64,000 bases of DNA from DTKD01 sp964494345 (GTDB lineage: Bacteria; Armatimonadota; UBA5829), in the NCBI GenBank assembly GCA_964494345.1, contig CAZBSI010000001.1, forward strand, positions 1 to 64,000. Direction: 5' to 3'. Position 1 is the stretch's first letter. The number at the start of each line of letters is the position of its first letter. Of the stretch, positions 1-7,020 are shown in pieces. Both the position numbers and the translations under genes were made by a program. The notes beneath the pieces were generated by a model. The model saw only the letters and a list, made by a program, of their open reading frames with translations, did no database searches and was not told where the DNA came from.

Positions 1-56
1 TTCGCGAAGGTGGCCACACTGTGGGCGCCGGAGTCGTTTCCGAGGTTATGGAATAG
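1..56 (+). CDS. tuf: Elongation factor Tu, C-terminal end (partial)
   Basis: Only the last 17 codons are in the window. They read REGGHTVGAGVVSEVME and then stop at TAG 54-56. This matches the highly conserved EF-Tu C-terminus (REGGxTVGAGVV), part of domain III. EF-Tu delivers aminoacyl-tRNA to the ribosome. Its place directly before rpsJ is the classic str-to-S10 junction, so rpsL, rpsG and a canonical fusA probably lie upstream outside the window. Confidence 0.93.
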   Translation, partial: REGGHTVGAGVVSEVME

Positions 57-70
57 GATTCACTTGGATG

Positions 71-106
71 GGCTGGGAGGAGGCATCAAGCGTGTTAATC
101 CCAGCC
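71..106 (+). other. Inverted repeat between tuf and rpsJ
   Basis: GGCTGGGA (71-78) and TCCCAGCC (99-106) are perfectly complementary over 8 bp with a 20-nt loop. No T-run follows, so it is not a clear terminator. It may be an intercistronic processing or regulatory hairpin ahead of the S10 genes. Confidence 0.4.
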
Positions 107-131
107 ACCGAGAACCGGAGAATCAATAGTT

Positions 132-440
132 ATGCGTAAAGACAAGGTAAGAATCAGGCTGAAGGCGTTCGATCACAGGATTCTGGATCAGAGTGCTGAG
201 AGGATCGTGGAGACGGTGCGTCGTACTGGCGCTAAGATTTCCGGTCCGGTGCTGCTGCCGACGGAAAAGGACATTTATTGCGTCAACCGCGGCCCGACCA
301 TCGATAAAGAATCGATGGAGCACTTTGAGACTCGGACGCACAAACGACTGATTGATATTCTAAATCCGGGGCCTAAAACGATTGATGCGCTGATGCGCCT
401 TGATCTGCCCAGCGGAGTGGATATCGAGATTAAACTTTAG
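132..440 (+). CDS. rpsJ: 30S ribosomal protein S10
   Basis: The product is 102 aa, the normal length for S10. It begins MRKDKVRIRLKAFDHRILDQ and contains the GPVLLPT and HFETRTHKR stretches typical of the family. S10 sits in the 30S head and also acts in transcription antitermination as NusE. The ATG at 132 follows a GGAG at 115-118. The gene opens the S10 operon, directly after tuf, and is followed by a 127-nt gap before rplC. Confidence 0.98.
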   Translation: MRKDKVRIRLKAFDHRILDQSAERIVETVRRTGAKISGPVLLPTEKDIYCVNRGPTIDKESMEHFETRTHKRLIDILNPGPKTIDALMRLDLPSGVDIEIKL

Positions 441-526
441 GCTCCGCCGCTGTTGGCCGATTTCGGTCGTTCGGATGGGTGTATTCTAAAAAGCGCCCGT
501 ATTCGTTACAGCGTGAGCGACGATGA

Positions 527-549
527 CGCCGTTCGTTAGACGAATGGCG
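527..549 (+). other. Hairpin in the rpsJ-rplC gap
   Basis: The arms 527-536 and 540-549 pair over 10 bp (one G-U) around a 3-nt TAG loop, just upstream of the rplC Shine-Dalgarno region (about 554-558). Its position could let it affect rplC translation. The role is inferred. Confidence 0.4.
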
Positions 550-567
550 CAGATTAGGGGATCTGAA

Positions 568-1197
568 ATGATCAATGGAATACTCGGAAAGAAACTGGGG
601 ATGACCCAGGTCTTTGATGAGAGCGGTATGCTTGTCCCCGTAACTGTTGTTGAGGCTGGTCCGTGCGTGGTTACGCAGATCAAGACGCAACAACAGGATG
701 GTTACGAGGGACTTCAGATAGCATTCGGTGAAGTCAAAGAGCAAAGAGTCACCAAACCGGTGAAAGGGCAGTTCAAAAAGTCAGAGTCTTCTCTTAAGCG
801 ATATATTCGCGAAGTGCCGGCGGATGATCTCGAAGAAATTGAGCTCGGTCAGGAGTTCAAAGCGGATATCTTTAAGCCCGGTGATATCGTTAAAGTCACA
901 GGCATATCAAAAGGCAAGGGCTTCGCCGGAACTGTTAAGCGCTATCACTTCCACGGCGCGGATATGACCCACGGTTCTATGGTACACCGCAAGCCGCAGT
1001 CTGGTGGGGCTACGGACGCCGCGAGAACCTTCAAGGGCTCTCGACGACCGGGAAGAATGGGAAATGAGCAGGTCACCCAGCGTGGTCTGACTGTGTATCG
1101 AGTGGATCCTTACAGAAACGTGCTGCTTATAAAGGGAGCGGTTCCGGGTGCTAACGGCGGACTGCTGCTTATAGCCAGGCAGATGGTGGGAGGATAG
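568..1197 (+). CDS. rplC: 50S ribosomal protein L3
   Basis: I chose the ATG at 568 because the product then begins MINGILGKKLGMTQVFDE, the canonical L3 start, with AGGGG at about 554-558 upstream. An in-frame ATG at 523 would add 15 residues unlike L3 and run through a hairpin. The 209-aa product carries the family's GFAGTVKRYHF and RRPGRMGNEQVT segments, the loop that reaches towards the peptidyl transferase centre. It is followed after 4 nt by rplD. Confidence 0.96.
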   Translation: MINGILGKKLGMTQVFDESGMLVPVTVVEAGPCVVTQIKTQQQDGYEGLQIAFGEVKEQRVTKPVKGQFKKSESSLKRYIREVPADDLEEIELGQEFKADIFKPGDIVKVTGISKGKGFAGTVKRYHFHGADMTHGSMVHRKPQSGGATDAARTFKGSRRPGRMGNEQVTQRGLTVYRVDPYRNVLLIKGAVPGANGGLLLIARQMVGG

Positions 1198-1201
1198 AAT
1201 A

Positions 1202-1828
1202 ATGCCTAAAATCAGCTTGCGCAATATGTCAGGTGAGTCTGTTGGCGAGATCGAACTGCGCAGTGAAATCTTTGAGGTCGCTGCAAATGTCCCGCTGATG
1301 CACCAGGCCGTCGTCACCGAGCAGGCCAATAAACGCCAGGGCACGGCTGATACGTTGACTAGAGATGAGGTCAGCGGTGGAGGAAAGAAGCCGTATCGCC
1401 AGAAGGGGACCGGCCGGGCGCGACAGGGTTCCACCAGGGCTCCGCATTGGATCCACGGTGGGGTCGTATTTGGTCCGCATCCACGGTCTTATGCAAAGGC
1501 GTTTCCTAAGAAGATGCGCAGAGGGGCCATCAAGTCTGCACTGTCTGCAAGGCTTGTCGATGGCGACATCATTGTGATTGATGAATTGAAACTCGACACA
1601 ATCAGCACCAAAACTATGGTTGGTATTCTTGATGGGCTAGGCGCTGACGGGAAAACGCTGGTGGTGTTGGAAGCGCTGACCGAGGAGATTAAGAAATCTG
1701 CCAGAAACATCCCTGGCGTCGAGTTGAGAATATCGCCGGCAATCAGCGTGCGTGATATTCTTAATGCGGACAAAGTCGTTATGACTCGGGGCGCTGTTGA
1801 AAGATTGCAGGAGGTCTTTGTAGGATGA
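1202..1828 (+). CDS. rplD: 50S ribosomal protein L4
   Basis: The 208-aa product has the L4/L1e core, including KPYRQKGTGRARQGSTRAP, the extended loop that lines the peptide exit tunnel. Length is normal. L4 autoregulates the S10 operon in some bacteria, but no such leader is provable here. The gene starts 4 nt after rplC and overlaps rplW by 4 nt (ATGA), so translational coupling is likely. Confidence 0.97.
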   Translation: MPKISLRNMSGESVGEIELRSEIFEVAANVPLMHQAVVTEQANKRQGTADTLTRDEVSGGGKKPYRQKGTGRARQGSTRAPHWIHGGVVFGPHPRSYAKAFPKKMRRGAIKSALSARLVDGDIIVIDELKLDTISTKTMVGILDGLGADGKTLVVLEALTEEIKKSARNIPGVELRISPAISVRDILNADKVVMTRGAVERLQEVFVG

Positions 1829-2115
1829 AAGATCCGTATTCGATCGTAAAACGACCTCTCATCACGGAGAAAGGCATGAATATCGCACCGATGGGCAAAT
1901 ACGCCTTTGAGGTAGATATTAACGCGAACAAAATCGAAATCGCTGCGGCTGTGAATAAGATTTTCTCTGTCGATGTGACTAAGGTTAATACGCTGCGAGT
2001 TAAGGGCAAGGCAAAGCGAGTCGGCCGATTCCCGGAGGGTAAGACACCTGACTGGAAAAAAGCCTACGTCACCCTCAAGCCTGGGCAGCGTATTGACATC
2101 TTCGAGGGAGCGTAA
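1825..2115 (+). CDS. rplW: 50S ribosomal protein L23
   Basis: The 96-aa product begins MKDPYSIVKRPLITEKG, the standard L23 opening. L23 surrounds the exit tunnel and docks trigger factor and SRP. The start overlaps the rplD stop, and rplB begins 2 nt after the stop. Length and position in the S10 operon are normal. Confidence 0.97.
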   Translation: MKDPYSIVKRPLITEKGMNIAPMGKYAFEVDINANKIEIAAAVNKIFSVDVTKVNTLRVKGKAKRVGRFPEGKTPDWKKAYVTLKPGQRIDIFEGA

Positions 2116-2117
2116 AT

Positions 2118-2948
2118 ATGCCTATCAAAGTGTATAAACCGATAACGCCGGCACGGCGTTACTATACGGCCTCGACGTTCGAGGAAATTACAAAGACGAC
2201 GCCGGAGAAGCAGCTCCTTAAGCCGATCAAACGGACTGGCGGCCGCAATAATACCGGCAGGTTGACCGTTCGACATCAGGGCGGCGGACATAAGAAGCAG
2301 TATAGAATTATTGATTTCAAGCGAGACAAAGTCGGTGTGCCCGGCAAGTGCGCGGCAATCGAATACGATCCGAACCGGTCGGCTAGAATCGCTTTGATTC
2401 ACTATGCAGATGGCGAAAAGAGATACATTCTCTGGCCGATAGGGCTTAAAGTAGGATCAAGCGTGATCTCTGACGAGTCTGCTGATATCCAGCCTGGCAA
2501 CTGCATGCCGCTTAGAAGCATACCTTTGGGCACAATTGTGCACAACATCGAGATGAAGCTCGGCAAGGGCGGACAGATCGTCCGCAGCGCCGGCAGCGGC
2601 GCTCAGTTGATGGCTAAAGAAGGCAAATATGCTCAGTTGAGACTGCCTTCCGGAGAAGTCAGAAGCATAATGATCGGCTGCAAGGCGACAATCGGCCAGC
2701 TTGGTAATGTCGAACATGAGAACATTTCCATCGGTAAGGCCGGCAGAAGTCGCTGGCAGGGGATCAGGCCTGGGGTCCGCGGAGTTGTTATGAACCCCAG
2801 AGACCATCCACACGGTGGTGGTGAAGGCAAAGCCCCTGTTGGGCGAAAGACGCCTATGTCGAAGTGGGGTAAGCCCGCTCACGGCGCGAAGACTCGCGGC
2901 CGCAAGCAGTCAGATAGATACATTGTACGCAGACGAGGCAGCAAGTAG
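2118..2948 (+). CDS. rplB: 50S ribosomal protein L2
   Basis: The 276-aa product matches L2 over its full length: RNNTGRLTVRHQGGGHKKQYR near the N-terminus and GVVMNPRDHPHGGGEGK near the C-terminus. The latter contains the conserved histidine region linked to subunit association and peptidyl transferase function. It follows rplW by 2 nt and precedes rpsS by 12 nt. Confidence 0.98.
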   Translation: MPIKVYKPITPARRYYTASTFEEITKTTPEKQLLKPIKRTGGRNNTGRLTVRHQGGGHKKQYRIIDFKRDKVGVPGKCAAIEYDPNRSARIALIHYADGEKRYILWPIGLKVGSSVISDESADIQPGNCMPLRSIPLGTIVHNIEMKLGKGGQIVRSAGSGAQLMAKEGKYAQLRLPSGEVRSIMIGCKATIGQLGNVEHENISIGKAGRSRWQGIRPGVRGVVMNPRDHPHGGGEGKAPVGRKTPMSKWGKPAHGAKTRGRKQSDRYIVRRRGSK

Positions 2949-2960
2949 GAGGAATAGCTA

Positions 2961-3245
2961 GTGGCGCGTTCGCTTAAGAAGGGGCCGTATGCGGACCCAA
3001 AACTGCTTTCGAAGATCGAGGATATGAACGCAAGGGGTGATAAGCGTATTATCCAGAGTTGGTCCAGACGGTCCACCATCTTCCCGTTGATGATCGGACA
3101 TACCATAGCCGTTCACGACGGAAGACGGCATATTCCGGTGTTTATCACGGAGAATATGGTGGGACATAAGCTGGGCGAGTTCGCTCCGACCAGGACCTTT
3201 AGAGGTCACGGGCATCACACCGAGCGATCGACATCTTTGAAATAA
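2961..3245 (+). CDS. rpsS: 30S ribosomal protein S19
   Basis: The start is GTG at 2961 after an AGGAGG at 2948-2953. The 94-aa product begins MARSLKKGPYADPKLLSKIE and contains the family's IFPLMIGHTIAVHDGR and MVGHKLGEFAPTR segments. S19 lies in the 30S head with S13. A 141-nt gap with two small hairpins separates it from rplV, longer than is usual here. Confidence 0.97.
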   Translation: MARSLKKGPYADPKLLSKIEDMNARGDKRIIQSWSRRSTIFPLMIGHTIAVHDGRRHIPVFITENMVGHKLGEFAPTRTFRGHGHHTERSTSLK

Positions 3246-3246
3246 T

Positions 3247-3286
3247 GCCCAAATGGGCTGTGTTGACACCCGCTGATGATGCGGGT
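3247..3286 (+). other. Two short hairpins in the rpsS-rplV gap
   Basis: GCCC(AAAT)GGGC at 3247-3258 is followed by ACCCGC(TGATGAT)GCGGGT at 3268-3286, both with perfect stems. No long T-run follows. They are candidate mRNA processing or attenuation structures in a 141-nt gap that has no other gene. Confidence 0.35.
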
Positions 3287-3386
3287 TTACGTGGAGAGAA
3301 CATAATCGGCGGATCCAATATAGGCCGCGGTGTGTTTACCACGATGGGGCAGTAGTGCTCCGCATTTTGTAGGGAGGCCAATCGTA

Positions 3387-3899
3387 ATGCAGGCATATGC
3401 AAAGGCGCGTTTCGTGCGCACGTCGCCGCGGAAGGCCCGCCTCGTCATCGACGCGATCCGAGGTAAGGACACGAAAGAGGCGTTAGCGATATTAAAGTTT
3501 ACGCCGAATTTCGCAGCGCGACTTATTGAAAAGGTTCTGATGTCAGCCGTGGCCAACGCTGAGAACAATCATCATATGGATGCTGAGAACCTGAAAGTCG
3601 CTAAGGCGATCGTGGACGGCGGCCCGATGATGAAGCGGTTGAGATACGCGCCGATGGGGCGCGGTTACAGGATGGTCAAGAGGCTGAGCCATATTACTAT
3701 TCACGTCGAAGAGACGGAGGCGAAGCCGGAAAAGAAAAGCAAGCGCAAGGAAGTTGCTCGCACAGCCAGAGCTCCGCGAAGAGGCAGTAAGGCTGCCGCT
3801 GCGGTAGCAACAGCCGAAACAGCGACCGAAGCCCCGAAGAAAAGGGCGACTCGCGCAAAGAAATCCGAAGGCGACACGGACGCCAAAGGAGGAGAGTAG
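3387..3899 (+). CDS. rplV: 50S ribosomal protein L22 with Lys/Ala-rich tail
   Basis: I chose the ATG at 3387 (MQAYAKARFVRTSPRKARLV), with AGGGAGG at 3371-3377 upstream. A start at 3330 would add residues foreign to L22. Residues 1 to about 112 are a normal L22 with the tunnel-lining hairpin (MKRLRYAPMGRGYRMVKR). After that comes an extension of about 58 residues rich in Lys, Arg, Ala and Glu, predicted disordered. Typical L22 is about 110 aa and this one is 170 aa. The stop is directly followed by the rpsC start. Confidence 0.95.
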   Translation: MQAYAKARFVRTSPRKARLVIDAIRGKDTKEALAILKFTPNFAARLIEKVLMSAVANAENNHHMDAENLKVAKAIVDGGPMMKRLRYAPMGRGYRMVKRLSHITIHVEETEAKPEKKSKRKEVARTARAPRRGSKAAAAVATAETATEAPKKRATRAKKSEGDTDAKGGE

Positions 3900-4709
3900 T
3901 TGGGACAGAAAGTACATCCAATTGGTTTTCGCTTAGGAATCATTCGCGAAAGCGACAGCACATGGTTCGCGACCAAGGAGTTCCCCGCACTGCTCCTTGA
4001 GGATGCTAAGATTCGCAAGCACATTAAGAGTAATCTTAACGCGGCTGGGGTCTCGCGAATAGAGATCGAAAGAGCAGCCAACAAGATGAAGATCACGGTG
4101 CATGCGGCCAGGCCGGGGATTATTATCGGTCGCGGCGGCAAGGGAATCGATGAGCTGCGAATGGATATCGAGAAGATCAGCAAAGGCAAGATGGTCCACG
4201 TCAACGTGCAGGAGATTCGGTCACCGGAACTCGACGCGCAGCTTGTGGCTGAATCCATCGCCGAGCAGATTGAAAAGCGCATCTCTTATAAGAGAGCTAT
4301 GAAGCAGTCTGTATTCCGAAGCATGCGAATGGGCGCAAAAGGCGTCAGAATTCGCATTGCCGGTCGATTGGGCGGCGCTGAAATGGCTAGAGTCGATGGC
4401 GACAAAGCCGGCAAGGTTCCGCTGCATACGCTTCGTGCGGATATAGACTACGGCTTCACAGAGGCTTCGACGACGTATGGCAACATAGGCGTCAAAGTAT
4501 GGATTTATAAAGGCGACATTCTCCCGGGAACCAAGCGCGCTGAGCCTACCGAGGAGGAGTTGATGGCGGCGAGAAGACCTCGACCGCGTGGCAGGGACGA
4601 CCGTGCGCCTAGAGGCGATCGCGGCGCACGCACTGACCGCAGAGGCGGACGGGGCGCTGGCGGACGCGGTGGAGCCGGAGGTCGCGGCGGCGAGAGGAGG
4701 CAGGGCTGA
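3900..4709 (+). CDS. rpsC: 30S ribosomal protein S3 with Arg/Gly-rich tail
   Basis: The start is TTG at 3900, immediately after the rplV stop, with AGGAGGAG just upstream. The product begins MGQKVHPIGFRLGI. It contains the KH domain motif PGIIIGRGGKGIDELR near residue 80 and the S3 C-terminal domain (GVRIRIAGRLGGAEMAR). Residues from about 222 to 269 form an RGG-like tail rich in Arg, Gly and Asp that most S3 proteins lack. S3 helps form the mRNA entry channel. Confidence 0.96.
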   Translation: MGQKVHPIGFRLGIIRESDSTWFATKEFPALLLEDAKIRKHIKSNLNAAGVSRIEIERAANKMKITVHAARPGIIIGRGGKGIDELRMDIEKISKGKMVHVNVQEIRSPELDAQLVAESIAEQIEKRISYKRAMKQSVFRSMRMGAKGVRIRIAGRLGGAEMARVDGDKAGKVPLHTLRADIDYGFTEASTTYGNIGVKVWIYKGDILPGTKRAEPTEEELMAARRPRPRGRDDRAPRGDRGARTDRRGGRGAGGRGGAGGRGGERRQG

Positions 4710-4710
4710 A

Positions 4711-5145
4711 ATGCTGATGCCCAGAAAAGTCAAGTATAGAAAGCAACAGCGAGGCTCACGCAAAGGCCGGGCGACTGCCGGAACCAGAATTGACTTCGGC
4801 GAGTTTGGTCTGCAGGCTCTTGAGGCCGCGTGGATGACTTCAAATCAGATAGAAGCTGCCAGAGTTGCAATTACCAGGCACGTAAAAAGAGGCGGACAGG
4901 TGTGGATTCGGGTTTTCCCGGATAAGTCCATCACCAAGAAGCCGGCTGAGACCCGAATGGGTAGCGGAAAAGGCTCCCCGGAAGGCTGGGTTGCAGTTAT
5001 CAGGCCGGGCAGAATGCTGTTCGAGATGGCCGGCGTCGATGAGTCGTTGGCTAGAGAAGCTATGAGGCTGGCTGCACACAAGTTGCCGTTCGCGGTCAGG
5101 TTCATCACCAAGAAAGAGCAGGGCAGCATTAGTGAGACAATCTGA
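4711..5145 (+). CDS. rplP: 50S ribosomal protein L16
   Basis: The ATG at 4711 gives MLMPRKVKYRKQQRG, the classic L16 start, with GAGGAGG at 4694-4700 overlapping the end of rpsC. The 144-aa product contains KPAETRMGSGKGSPEGWVAV, a hallmark of the L16/L10e family that contacts the A-site. It starts 1 nt after the rpsC stop and overlaps rpmC by 14 nt. Confidence 0.97.
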   Translation: MLMPRKVKYRKQQRGSRKGRATAGTRIDFGEFGLQALEAAWMTSNQIEAARVAITRHVKRGGQVWIRVFPDKSITKKPAETRMGSGKGSPEGWVAVIRPGRMLFEMAGVDESLAREAMRLAAHKLPFAVRFITKKEQGSISETI

Positions 5146-5350
5146 GTTCGTGAAAAAGATTAAAGAAGCTGGCGATGTCGAACTGGACAATATGCTTAAC
5201 CAGGAACGCGAGAACCTGTATAAGATGAGGCAGCAGATTGCATTGAAACAGCTTGACAATCCGCACGCTATAACAAATGCCAGAAAAAACGTGGCGCGCG
5301 TTCTCTGTGAGATGCACGCCCGTCAGTTAAAGGCAGGCAAGGGATCCTAG
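5132..5350 (+). CDS. rpmC: 50S ribosomal protein L29
   Basis: GTG start at 5132, inside the end of rplP. The 72-aa product is a two-helix L29: an N-terminal SEFVKKIKEAGDVELDNMLNQ and the typical QIALKQLDNPHAITNARKNVAR second helix. L29 sits near the exit tunnel beside L23. It precedes rpsQ by 1 nt. Confidence 0.95.
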   Translation: MRQSEFVKKIKEAGDVELDNMLNQERENLYKMRQQIALKQLDNPHAITNARKNVARVLCEMHARQLKAGKGS

Positions 5351-5351
5351 T

Positions 5352-5606
5352 ATGGATAGAGCGAGAAGAAAACTTCGAAGCGGACGCGTAGTTAGCGACA
5401 AGATGGATAAGACCGTGGTGGTTGCTATTGAGACGCTGGTGCGACACCCGCTGTATGGAAGAATTATGCGACGAACGACCAAGTTTAAGGCGCACGATGA
5501 AGAGAATCAGTGCGGCATTGGCGACACCGTCGAGATCATGGAGACCAGGCCACTCTCTAAGCAAAAGAGATGGCGGGTGTCTCGCATAGTTGAAAAGGCC
5601 AAGTAA
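5352..5606 (+). CDS. rpsQ: 30S ribosomal protein S17
   Basis: The 84-aa product contains the S17 signatures GRVVSDKMDKTVVVAIET and KAHDEENQCGIGDTVEIMET. S17 is a primary 16S rRNA binder with an OB fold. The gene follows rpmC by 1 nt. An 86-nt gap before rplN separates it from the spc genes, the usual S10/spc boundary. Confidence 0.97.
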   Translation: MDRARRKLRSGRVVSDKMDKTVVVAIETLVRHPLYGRIMRRTTKFKAHDEENQCGIGDTVEIMETRPLSKQKRWRVSRIVEKAK

Positions 5607-5692
5607 ATTAACGCATTTGCAGCGTGGGCGAATATTAGGCGCCCTGTTTGATGGCTGGTTAAATGTTTGTTATTTACTGGAGAGGAATCGAG

Positions 5693-6061
5693 ATGATACG
5701 GCCCTATACGAGACTACGATCGGCTGATAACTCCGGAGCGCGAGAAATTCTGTGCATCAGGGTAATCAAAGGATCAAACCCGCACTATGCGGGCATTGGA
5801 GATATTTTCATCGGTGCGGTTAAGCACGCCACGCCAGGAGCGACGGTTAAAAAGAGCGAAGTCGTTCGGTGCGTGGTTGTGAGGACCAAAAACGACATTC
5901 AAAGACCGGATGGATCAATACTTCGATTCGACGACAATGCTGCGGTGGTGATAAGCAACACTGACGAGCCTCGAGGAACGAGAATTTTCGGGCCGGTGGC
6001 CAGAGAATTGCGCGACAAGGGGTTTATGAGAATACTATCGCTGGCGCCTGAGGTATTGTGA
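5693..6061 (+). CDS. rplN: 50S ribosomal protein L14
   Basis: ATG at 5693 gives MIRPYTRLRSADNSGAREI and exactly 122 aa, the standard L14 length, with GGAGAGG upstream at about 5680. An upstream in-frame ATG at 5663 would add ten non-conserved residues. L14 forms part of the intersubunit bridge. It opens the spc section. Confidence 0.96.
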   Translation: MIRPYTRLRSADNSGAREILCIRVIKGSNPHYAGIGDIFIGAVKHATPGATVKKSEVVRCVVVRTKNDIQRPDGSILRFDDNAAVVISNTDEPRGTRIFGPVARELRDKGFMRILSLAPEVL

Positions 6062-6095
6062 AGGTTCAGCTTGAACTAGCAACGGAGACGCAGTC

Positions 6096-6461
6096 ATGAA
6101 GAAGAAAAAACCTGTTTACGAAGGCAAGATGAACCTGAAGAAAGGCGATGAGGTCATCGTGCTGTCCGGAAAGGATAAAGACAAGCGCGGTAAGATTATA
6201 CGCACCATACCTGAAGAGGGCAGGGTGATTATAGATGGCATAAACGTCGTCACTCGCCATCAAAAGCCGCGCTCGGCAGGCTCGCGTGCTATGGTCAAAC
6301 AGCAGCTTGGCGAGATGCAGATGCCTTTGGGCGTTAGCGTGTCGAAAGTTATGCTGGTGTGCCCGAAGTGCAATAAAGAGACCAGACCTGCACGCAGCGC
6401 CGGCAGCGAAGGAACAATGGTGAGAAGCTGCCGCAAATGCGGAGAGTTTGTGGACGACTAG
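6096..6461 (+). CDS. rplX: 50S ribosomal protein L24
   Basis: The 121-aa product has the KOW motif (KKGDEVIVLSGKDKDKRGKI) near residues 14-33 and a C-terminal CxxC pair (CPKCNKETRP and CRKCGEF) that could bind zinc. L24 initiates 50S assembly near the tunnel exit. The gene follows rplN by 34 nt and precedes rplE by 12 nt. Confidence 0.97.
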   Translation: MKKKKPVYEGKMNLKKGDEVIVLSGKDKDKRGKIIRTIPEEGRVIIDGINVVTRHQKPRSAGSRAMVKQQLGEMQMPLGVSVSKVMLVCPKCNKETRPARSAGSEGTMVRSCRKCGEFVDD

Positions 6462-6473
6462 AGGAGTTGACGA

Positions 6474-7016
6474 ATGCCTAGACTCAAAGACAAATATAAA
6501 GACGAAGTGGTGCCGACGCTGATGAAACAATTCAGCTATGGCAACATCATGCAGACTCCGCGGCTCACCAAGGTCGTCGTCAGCATGGGCGTTGGCCAGG
6601 CTACACAGGATGCCAAGCTCCTCGACGCGGCGGTGGGAGACCTGACCCTGATAACAGGGCAGAAACCTGCGGTTACAAAGGCCAAAAAATCTATCTCGAA
6701 CTTCAAACTTCGAGAAGGAATGCGCGTGGGCGCCAAGGTTACTTTGCGCGGAGCCATTATGTGGGAGTTTCTGGATCGATTGTTCAATGCGGTCCTGCCA
6801 AGAATCCGCGACTTTGGCGGTATTGCGCCGGACTCGTTTGATGGCCGCGGCAATTTCGCTATGGGACTCAAAGAGCAATTGGTCTTTCCTGAGATCGACT
6901 ACGATAAGGTTGACAGGACTCGCGGGATGAACATAGTCATCGCAACTACGGCCAAAACTGATGAAGAAGGCAGAGGACTGTTGAAGGCCCTTGGTCTGCC
7001 TCTGAGAGAGGCCTAG
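6474..7016 (+). CDS. rplE: 50S ribosomal protein L5
   Basis: The 180-aa product carries the L5 signatures TPRLTKVVVSMGVGQA and GQKPAVTKAKKSISNFKLREG and ends in the usual region. L5 binds 5S rRNA in the central protuberance. Only 4 nt separate its stop from the EF-G-like gene. In most bacteria rpsN/rpsZ follows directly instead. Confidence 0.97.
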   Translation: MPRLKDKYKDEVVPTLMKQFSYGNIMQTPRLTKVVVSMGVGQATQDAKLLDAAVGDLTLITGQKPAVTKAKKSISNFKLREGMRVGAKVTLRGAIMWEFLDRLFNAVLPRIRDFGGIAPDSFDGRGNFAMGLKEQLVFPEIDYDKVDRTRGMNIVIATTAKTDEEGRGLLKALGLPLREA

Positions 7017-7020
7017 CGAG

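Noticed and set aside
523..567. Extended N-terminus of L3 from ATG 523
   Set aside because: The added residues are not L3-like and the frame crosses a hairpin; MINGILGKKLGMTQ at 568 is canonical.
6066..6878. 270-aa minus-strand open frame over rplX and rplE
   Set aside because: Fully antisense to two clear ribosomal genes, with no recognisable domain.
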